NCBI GenBank assembly: GCA_963971405.1
Contig: OZ020484.1
Location: forward strand, 6,510,001-6,574,000
DNA: 64,000 nt
Source of the DNA: Psococerastis gibbosa
Lineage: Eukaryota > Arthropoda > Insecta > Psocodea > Psocidae
Direction of reading: 5' to 3'
In this document: piece by piece, positions 55,593 through 64,000 of the stretch
Numbering within the stretch: the first letter of the stretch is position 1
How the letters are laid out: every line of letters starts with the position of its first letter
Made by a program: the position numbers and the translations under genes
The notes under the pieces: model-generated
The model's input: only the letters and a program-made list of their open reading frames with translations
The model's database searches: none
Told to the model about the DNA's origin: nothing

Positions 55593-56008
55593 GATCAGGG
55601 AATAGACTACAGGGAACGACTGACAGCATACGTACCGCGCGTCATTCCTCGACCATACGTTGAATTCTTCAAGAAGGCGTTCCTATACATTGGACCTCAA
55701 ACATTTAATATGCTACCCCGCGCTCTCATAAACATAGGAAGCCAGACTGAATTTAGCAAGAAATGCAAGTCGTATTTATTTCTACACCCAGATATTGTTA
55801 CCGTGTAGTCTACATTTAATTTAATCTCATATTACCTACATATTCATTTATTGTACAAAGCACACTATTGTCTGTTTGCAGTAATGTAAGATTTTGGCTG
55901 TTTCTACTTTGTAACTATTGGCTGCACCACACTTCGACGTGTTTTAAATATTATGTATTGTACTATTTGGGAATTAAATGATTATTATAATTATTATTAT
56001 TATTACTT
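55593..56008 (+). mobile_element. LINE 3' end with RT C-terminus and ATT tail
   Basis: Frame 55593-55807 reads AYVPRVIPRPYVEFFKKAFL, then YIGPQTFNMLPRAL and a stop, a common C-terminal RT block. A 3' UTR and (ATT)n at 55980-56005 follow. 5'-truncated. Confidence 0.7.
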
Positions 56009-56310
56009 TGCCTACTCAAAAGCATTAAAACATGCCAAAAGAAACGATGAGGACAGAGAATGGTTTAGGGAACTTTTGGACAACCTGCCATCAGTTTCTG
56101 GGGAGTGAAGTGTGAGAGTGAATGAAAGAATGGGTGCCTGATTTGTTACATTATTATTTTCTCTCTTTTTCCTTTGTATTTTTTTTTTTTTTCAGGAAAA
56201 AATGTTACATCTAGGCTATACACTGGATATTAATTTTTGAAACAATTTGTAAACCGAAATAGGTTAGCTGGTACAGTAGCCCTCATAATAAAGACGTTTT
56301 TCATTTCATT
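56009..56310 (+). mobile_element. LINE 3' end with TTTCA tail, abutting the preceding ATT tail
   Basis: The last codons (KHAKRNDEDREWFRELLDNL, stop near 56108) precede a 3' UTR ending AGTAGCCCTCATAATAAAG and TTTTTCATTTCATTTCA. The UTR end matches fragments at 43217 and 58138. Confidence 0.6.
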
Positions 56311-58137
56311 TCAAGCATATTTTTGTTGTATTTTCAAGGATGGCACGATTGCAGTGAACCTAATATAGATGCCCCATTGGAAAATTATAAATGATCTGGT
56401 CCTAACCCATTAAGCGTAGACCTACAGGGGTTTTTCATTGGCGGTGGTAAAGTGGGGAACCTGAGTAAAAGGCAAAATACAACTAGGCTGGTACAAAGAC
56501 AAAAATATAATGACATCAAATATTTTTTCCAGACTTCCATTTCCCACAAAGAAATAGAGTGCTGGTACACAATATACAACAAAGGTTAAGAAATTTAATA
56601 CGGTTGGCTATTCAGTTTTGTGTTCCTTCATGGTCACCCAAGTTATACTTATTTAGACCCAATATGGAAGTAATATTTACAATATTATTTATAAGCGGCC
56701 TAAAAATTTTATATTTATAATAATTAGCGACATCAAAATGAACTCTGATGCAACTTTTGTCGATTACATGAGAGTTATGTTTTTGATCAAAATCATCAAT
56801 ATGAATCATCAAAAGACATCAAAATGAACTTTGATCTAATTTTTGTCGATTACATAAGAGTTAAGTTTTTGACTTCTTGAAGCCCTCAGATATATAGTTA
56901 TACTGTATCTTTGTAAGTTTTTATCCTTAAAGCAATTAATAATTTCTGTAATTGAGAAAAAACTACAATATAGCCTGTGCATGATAAGTAGGTAGCTTAA
57001 AGACAAGATCTGTTATATACAATTATGTACCTGTGTAAGCATAATATATTTACACATGATTACAAATAAATGCTTTGAACCCCACTATTTCAACCTGAAT
57101 GCATTATTCTCCTAGGTTCAAAATGCTACCGTAAGCTGACTTACAAATTTTCCGCAGCGCAATGTAAGTTAATGTAATAATGTGTTTGGTTTACCCTATG
57201 GGAAAGTAGAAAACTGAGTAAAATAGAAAATAGAACTCCAGTTTTTCTACGTAGAATAATAAACTTATTTCTCCACGTTTCCCTCTTTACCCAACCCAAA
57301 ACATTCGAACCACATTCTCAAATCAACTAGGTGCCAAATTCAAACTACTAGACACATTGCCTTCTTTTAGGAAGCTAACAATTCCTGGGGCCTACATATG
57401 CGCCTGTAGAATTTAAGTTGTGATGTTGAGTAAATAAAAATAAATAATAAATAAATAAAAATAACTTCCTAAGATACGACAGAAAGAATGAAAGGAAATT
57501 GTCTTTATTTTATATTTAGGCGAATTTTGGGCCTTATGGCCCACTCATACAATTAACCCATGCTGCAAAATCTATAGAAATGATTAGGCATACTGGTATT
57601 AATCGACGTCCATAAATCATCATTTGCCTACACTGCACCATCATTTTCTTCGACGGCACACTGAAAACCTATTTCATTTTGTGCTGAGTATAAGTAACCA
57701 AGTAAGTAAGTAATTAATTAAGTAAACGTGTACTGAAACATAATACAATGAATTCACAATAATTGCAAGGTCAACCTAGCTAGGCTATAACAATATTCCC
57801 TGCCTAAACTAAGAAAATGTAAATAATAATAATAAAAAAATTAAACATATTTTATACTAACACATTAATTTCGTATTTTGGTAAGATTTTGTAAAAGCTG
57901 CTATGTATGCTGTAGGTACTACAAGGTGCTCAATTCATTTACTGTTTGCTGGTCTGGGTCTCTGTACAGCATTTATGAGATACTGAGATACTTGTATCAT
58001 ACTCAGATATGATGTTTTAAGTTTTTAATTTCCAGATGTAGGTGTAGAGAACCTTCAAATGGCAGACTGGTGAATTATAAGTAAAACATTCGTGTTAAGA
58101 TATACACTATAATATGATTATTATATATTACATGAAA
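56311..58137. other. Intergenic sequence 3' of copy B, no gene recognised
   Basis: AT-rich; contains a local duplication near 56730-56880 (GACATCAAAATGAACT occurs twice) and a fragment resembling the SINE S2 body near 57770. No coding seen. Confidence 0.4.
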
Positions 58138-58210
58138 TGAAATGAAAAACTTCTTTATATTAGGCGAGCTTCAGCCCCGAAGGACTACTCTACCAGCTAA
58201 TATATTATAT
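58138..58210 (-). repeat. LINE 3'-UTR fragment with TTCG hairpin, minus-strand copy
   Basis: Minus strand GAGTAGTCCTTCGGGGCTGA, then GCCTAATATAAAGAAG and TTTCATTTCATTTCAT, as in the fragment at 43217. Confidence 0.65.
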
Positions 58211-58262
58211 TATAGGTCGGAATTCAACAGTGAATTGCAAGTATGCACGCTGTATTTGTACA

Positions 58263-58268
58263 TTTATT
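58263..58268 (-). promoter_or_regulatory. Candidate polyadenylation signal of copy B
   Basis: AATAAA on the minus strand, about 135 bp after the copy B stop codon. Confidence 0.4.
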
Positions 58269-58401
58269 CCTACAATATAGGAAGAAACAAAACTCAGTTA
58301 TTCCTAAACATAAAGTTCTAATTATTGGTCCAAGTTGAATAAATGTTGTTAAAGCAATAAAAAGTCATACTAAAAAAATAGCCCTAATGATAACGTTGAC
58401 A

Positions 58402-61400
58402 TTAGTAAGTAACATATTTCTCCTCAAGGCCCAATTTTCCTAGAACGCGATAATTTTCTAGGACGTTCTCAAAGGTAACCCAAAGTGGCTCGTGAATCGT
58501 TTTGGAAGGAACGTCATCCAGGACTACAGTCTTGTTGACGATATCTTGTAACTCCTTTGAACAGAGTAAGCTCTTATGATTGAGAGGACTGTCTACAATG
58601 TAGCTGTCGATGCAAACCTGCAACAAATGGATCATCATTAAACGCATTCATTGAAAGCAGTATCACGACTTTGGGCTCGTTTTTGGCGCTCCTCCTTCTC
58701 CTAAATGAGAAAGGGCAAGTTTATCAAACTTGCTCAACACATAGGTGTAGATGCACATGATACGAGTACGGTAACTATTCCAAATTTATCACATATTCAT
58801 CCTATATTACTGACCTTAGAAATCCATATCTTTGCTCAGTTTCTGTCTTATTATGTGATTATGAGATTCTAGATAATTGTTCTTTGGAATGGGATGGCAT
58901 CGAATTATGTTAAGTTCAGAATCTTTTCGAATTAAAAATTGTGATCTTCCGGTAAAACATTATTTGCCTATCTGTTACAATTAAGCAGGGCAATACATCA
59001 TTTTAATTTAATTTGAAGTAAAACACTCCTCCATTGCTATAAAACACTAATGGTGGTCCGCAAAGCATCCCCCCAATATGGCGCCTTCAAGGATTTTCCA
59101 TCGGACCCGCGACCGCAGAGCCAGTGGTTCTTCAAGTTATTATTATTAGAACTTTTTTGGTCTGGGATTACAAACTTAGAAAATGGCTGGCGGCCACAAT
59201 ACGTTATTTTCACTTGTACATAGCCCGTCTTAACCAATTCATAAAAATATTTCTACGCTACCACCTATAGCCGAAAAACAAATTAAAAGTCCAACCCTAC
59301 TCTGTATTTAGTGGTGGCGCCCACATAATATTAATCTAGCTAGATAACACAATAATTAATACATACGTCATTGTAAGCGGTATTGTCGTCTTTGAACGTG
59401 CTGCTCCTCATGACTGTCAAGGGACCGTTTAGCTTGAGGTCAGCAGCATCATAGTTGCAGATGGCGGCGAAGTAGTCATTGAAATATTTGGCCCCTGCAA
59501 ATATCCAATTCTCTCCAAGTGGCTTCAACCCCAACTGCAAGTTGTCAAGAGAGATTTTAGATTCTGTAAAAATTGCACCGGATTCGTGCTAAAAATTGCC
59601 AATTAATCTAGGGCAATGCAATAATTTGAAGAAGAACAAAAGTCATATTCATAGGAGGAACATACCATAGATATTCGGTTGAGCTAGTTCTTTCATATAC
59701 AATAGTTCTCAGTTGCTATGGGGAAATTCGATATAAAAAAATTGATACTTTCCGCGTTATGTTTCAGTCTACACTTTAAGACGTTTTTGAAAAGGATGAT
59801 CTTTAAAACATCTTTATAGTTAACGTCAATGATATTTGTAGAAGAATCTATTGTATCATGTTATAGCCTACTCATTGGTGGATTTAGCGGGAGGCAGCCC
59901 ACAAAAAGTTTTTTGGACCAAGCACTAGATGGAATGAACTTTTTTGATTGTTGAGAAAACGCAACATTAAAGAATTATGAGGAAAGTTTGAACTTGGGTA
60001 TCCAGTAGGCTGATCATGGCGATTATATTGTAATACCGGGGTTAATATAAAACCCTGGCATTAAAAATGTAAACAAGATAATTTTATAATGGAAAGTGCT
60101 ATTCAAAATATGTTTGCTTACAGTTTTAATCCCAGGAGTAAGTTAATACCAATCGCCATGATCAGCCTGCAGAAGGGCACCATACTCCTGCATCCTATTT
60201 GCAGTTTTACGATACCTAAGTCTCCGTTTGTTTGTTGTCTATATTTTGTTATTTTTACTTTTAAATGTTTACTTAGTTTCATATCCAGATTTACAGTTTA
60301 CATATATACAATAATATGCATGATGACTATTTTGTTGTCCAATTGTACCACCCATTCAACACTATAACTTGCAATACCTTAGCTGAACTACGCGTGTTGT
60401 TTTTTTATAACCTTTGCCTTGCTAAATTCAAGCTAATAGCTTTATTAAGTATCGACCTTTTTATCTCCAGATTCTGCCATCGTTTCAAAAATTTCGAGAA
60501 CGGTCGATTCTGTGACAAAAGACTGCTGCAAAATGTTTAATGGGTTGTCCACCAACAAAATTGAAGCAACTTTTCGCATTTTCTCCAACTGGCGGGCCAC
60601 TTCCAAGGCCAAAACACATCCCGAAGATAATCCCACCAAATTGTACACCTTGCGATCCGCGATTCCGATAATTTCCTGAAAATCCATCGTTATCATTAAA
60701 AATAGTAGGAATAATAATATCGTCTTTATTAGAAGCGTAGTTAGGGCCAATAATAGTACCTATGCATATTTTGCTGAGCCAATTGGAGCTACCTGGCGTC
60801 TCTTTGTAATTAAGATTCAGTTGGATCCCCTCTCCCTCCCCAGGGAAACCAACGCCACTCGTATTTTTGTAAAAATCAACAAATTTCACAGCAAGAGTTT
60901 TTATACAATTAATTCTGAACATTGTGGCCAATCGGTGTTAGTGACGACCAATTATTATGAATCAAAACATCGAGAAATATTTTATTTCTAATGTATGTGA
61001 TATTTTTTATAGCTCTTAAGTGGATATTTATTATTAAATTAGACTTTGTTCAATGTGACATCAATGTTTCATTATGACCCGGGGGAGGGGGAGGGAGATG
61101 TCTAATATTACTAAATAAGAAGAAGGTACAGTATGTGCTTGACTTTGCGTCGACGGCCTTACCAAGTTGAATCCACGAGAGTAGAGCGTGTTTCAAACTG
61201 CGGCAAACTTGGTAGTGTGCACAGCGTTGGCAGGGGGACATGGTGGGACAAGACTGAGACTATACCAGTCAGTCAACGTGCGGGGCGAGTCCTGGTCACC
61301 TCAGAATTAATCGTGTGACTTTACAATGTTTCCCAAGTGGTTCGGAATCCACTATAATGAGGAGGCTCACCCTGTCAGTCAACTCCCCATCTCCCCGAGG

Positions 61401-64000
61401 TGAAGGAGTTTGCCCTTAGGGTGCCACAAGTTAATAAACAGACTCACTCCCCCCGCCAGACTGACAGGGTTGCTTAAACCAGAAATGCTGAAAGCAGGCG
61501 TTAGAAAAAAAACTTTGTCATATAATCAGATACATTCAAAAATTATCTTGTCTGTGTGGATAACAGGGAATGCTTTACTGTGCAAGGTGAGCATTAATAT
61601 TCGGCGTGTGAAATTACCGTATTTACCACTGTCTGATTCAAAAGTAGGCTGCATCTGACGCGTTGAAACCAAACATTAAAAGAATATGAATGGAGAACGA
61701 CCAAGCTTCTGATTAGTTAAGCACTGCCCAATTCAATATTACATACGATATACAAGTAGATTTCATTATCACTGCAACCGGTATAGCACAATTTTTACAA
61801 CATAAACGCTTTGAACTGCCAAAATGAAGGAAGTGCTTTGTAAAAGAATCACTTACTGACACAATGGCTGTGGCGATGCTTGCTATAGAAAGTTTCTCAG
61901 TTTTTGGGATTGTGGCAACAAATGCAGGATACAACAGTCCACGAGCCAGCGATTTTGTTAATTCCACTGCTTCATTTTCCACGCCTGGGATTAAAAACAC
62001 TGGCTGACACTCGGGTACGCAATTTTCCATTAGATGCCCAGCATTTGCCAATTCTACTAATTTCACTTCTTTTTTTAAGCCACTGATAAGCATGTGAAGC
62101 GATTCTAGATTACTAGGAATCAAATCACAGTAAGATCCAGCTCCAGTATCTGAAATAAAGTATTTAAATATAAAGAATTAATTTACTATCATATTCAGGA
62201 GACGATAATAATTTTGGAAGCAAGGTGCTGAATAAAAGCAAAGTGAACAATTTTACAGATTTCTAATTGCCATCCAACATAGTTTTCAAGTGGTGAACAC
62301 ATTGCCCTTCATGTTTACGTTTGCACCAATTCCATATTGAATTTCATGAAAATTAAATTCTAAGGGTAGCTTTGTATTACATCAGTGTTCTCACCCTCAA
62401 CATAGATAATACTTACAAGAACTGCTAGAAAATGCTTCGTCCACCACAGATAAATAGGTGTGGCCTCCTATGAAATTCGAGATCACGTCCAAATTGGTTA
62501 TAAGCAGCTCTTTGGACTGGTTCCATACTATGCTGGTGCATGGATTCTTTGAATGGGCGTACTTCTGCATTTTTAATGCAAACTGCCGGTTTTGCGATAT
62601 TGCAATCATTTGACCCATTTCTGTACTTAAAGCCTCACTTATTTTATTGATTAACGGGCTAGCATCCTGATTTTTCTGCAATATTACAGTTTTGTTTGAA
62701 TTAGGTGTTTCCCTTCAAGGTGACAAGGAGGTTAGGCGTAAATTAATAACGTATTTTTATTTTTGACATTCCTATTTTTGACATTCCTATTTTTGAAATT
62801 TGCTCTTTTGCCATCGTACCGATGATGCTGAATGTATGCCATATGGCTAATGGAGCTGTGCTACGCTTATGAACTGTGGTAAAACGTTTTTAATTACTTT
62901 AATTCCGTCGTACGATTAAGTGGCAATTCTTAATGCCTACTATTCATTGGCCTACTGTACTGTCAAATTCTCAGTTCTTTTACAGAAGTTATATCAGAAG
63001 ACTTTATTTGGTGTCGTAGTCTCTACATTATACATTACATTACTTTTAAGCTGAGCAATTCATAAAAATTAGTATGAGTATATTATTTATAAAGGTTGTA
63101 GACTTACTTTTATTTTATGATGACGCTATTCTGTACACTATGCTTGTACGTTATATAGGTGATTCATAGCTGATTTGATCATAAGAGAGGTCCCCATGGC
63201 TCTATCTCAGCCCCAAGACTAATTGGCCAGTTCGAATGTGATTACATCGCCCAAATATGGATACCAATTCTTAGTTAGTTCTGACTACTTACTACATACC
63301 AAATTTATGTAAAAGGCAGCATCCAGTCGAATGCTTTGACGCGCTACCTCTCTTAAAAATTCCTTAATCGCCGTTTCATTAACGGTTTGTACAGTAGCAT
63401 TCTTATGTAACGACAATAGGTTCAATTTCTTTGTATAGGTGCTGTCTCTGCTCTGTGATATATTCAGAATAAAAATGTTTTTCGCACCTCGGCGTATCAA
63501 CCAATGTGCTATATCGAGATCTACGCCAGTTCCATCTCCTGAATTGGGAAATAAAAGTAGAAAATATTGGTTAAAAAAATGTGATTTTAGTGGGTGTGGA
63601 GGTTATGTGTGGAGTACGCTTGTCTCGCAAGGTAATTTGGTCACTCAAATGTGGCCTCTGGGGCGTTGTTTCTGCCATAACTGGCTTGAGGCATAAACGT
63701 TAGAATTGGGAGGGATATTGGCTCAACATAGAAACCGCTTATTTCAGTGCAAGGAGGGTCAAGTTCGGATGCTACAAAAGATATGCAAAAGATACACATC
63801 ATTAATTTCATTTAAATCTCATCCACTGCTTACAAAATAACACTTACCGGAAACTAAATATGAGCCGGTAGAAGTAACTTTGAATGAATGTTCTCTACGC
63901 AATTTGGCGCCCAATCGATCTAAGTTTTGATTTCGCCTTATATGAGACGCAATTGGATTGACATCAATGGCCTTCAATGGCTTTATAACTCCATTTTTGA
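58402..64000 (-). CDS. FAS-like pseudo-synthase, copy B (3' seven exons; 5' part beyond window)
   Basis: Exons: (64000 or beyond)-63848, 63538-63300, 62675-62417, 62149-61857, 60675-60457, 59534-59367, 58617-58402 (TAA at the end). They match copy A exons 25-31; lengths are the same (239, 259, 219, 168, 216) apart from one lost codon (293 versus 296), and phases agree. Content: ER end (IKPLKAI), altered KR cofactor motif (SGDGTGV), KR end (IAISQNRQF), direct junction to the TE lead-in without ACP, TE Ser in VGLSSGC, Asp in LLVDNP, His in SPLNHKSLL. The residues changed between copies are mostly mild. Exon 60675-60457 ends at gtcgat, an unusual donor at the same place as copy A. No stop or shift was seen, so the copy looks functional. 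Confidence 0.87.
60008..60168. mobile_element. MITE family M1, copy 2, in copy B TE intron
   Basis: Terminal repeats GGCTGATCATGGCGATT / AATCGCCATGATCAGCC around the same core as 55313-55460 (GTAAACAAGATAATTTTATA). The homologous copy A intron (6824-7237) lacks it. Confidence 0.85.
61143..61373 (+). mobile_element. SINE family S1, copy 2, in copy B intron
   Basis: TTACCAAGTTGAATCCA, GTGTGCACAG, CCTGGTCACCTC and TTTCCCAAGTGGTTCGGAAT match the minus strand of the insert at 30711-30954 in the same order, with an extra block near 61260. The 3' end diverges after AGGAGG. Absent from the copy A intron. Confidence 0.75.

Overview
This window looks like nuclear DNA from an arthropod, most likely an insect. 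It is AT-rich, genes are split by GT-AG introns, and it is packed with Gypsy and BEL/Pao LTR elements, several LINE clades, a Penelope-like element, SINEs and foldback/MITE elements. I cannot place the species. No bacterial operon, CRISPR array or rRNA gene is visible.

The host genes are two tandem minus-strand copies of one multi-exon, animal fatty-acid-synthase-like (FAS-like) gene. Copy A runs from about 42.0 kb down to its stop codon at 5439. I can assemble 31 exons with consistent splice phases into one open frame of about 2,056 residues. Copy B enters from the right edge at 64000 and ends at 58402; its last seven exons match copy A exon for exon, six complete ones with equal length or one codon different. 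Domain order follows animal FAS: ketosynthase (KS), acyltransferase (AT), dehydratase (DH), pseudo-methyltransferase region, enoyl reductase (ER), ketoreductase (KR), thioesterase (TE). The protein cannot be a normal FAS. All three KS catalytic residues are replaced (Cys by Asp, His by Tyr, His by Asn), the DH His position reads Tyr, the ER lacks its GroES-like half, the glycine motifs of ER and KR are degraded, and no acyl carrier protein lies between KR and TE. The AT Ser/His and TE Ser/Asp/His positions are kept. This conserved, duplicated, uninterrupted FAS-derived protein is the most notable thing here.

Layout: 0-5.3 kb holds two Gypsy elements (one running off the left edge, one 5'-truncated). 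5.4-42.0 kb is copy A, whose introns carry RTE-like and other LINE relics, a decayed duplicate exon, MITEs and SINEs. Its 7.7-kb intron (25.7-33.5 kb) holds a nested head-to-tail array of one LINE family with a covarying 3' hairpin and TTA tails. 42-58.4 kb is the intergenic spacer, with SINEs, a cluster of long G/C runs, a young BEL/Pao element with identical LTRs (47.04-52.53 kb), a foldback element, a Penelope-like inverted repeat with a hammerhead-like core and a nested MITE, and LINE 3' ends. 58.4-64 kb is the 3' part of copy B.

The mobile elements are independent of the FAS-like genes, but they date the duplication: RTE relics, a SINE and a MITE sit in introns of only one copy, so those insertions came after the tandem duplication or were lost from the sister copy.
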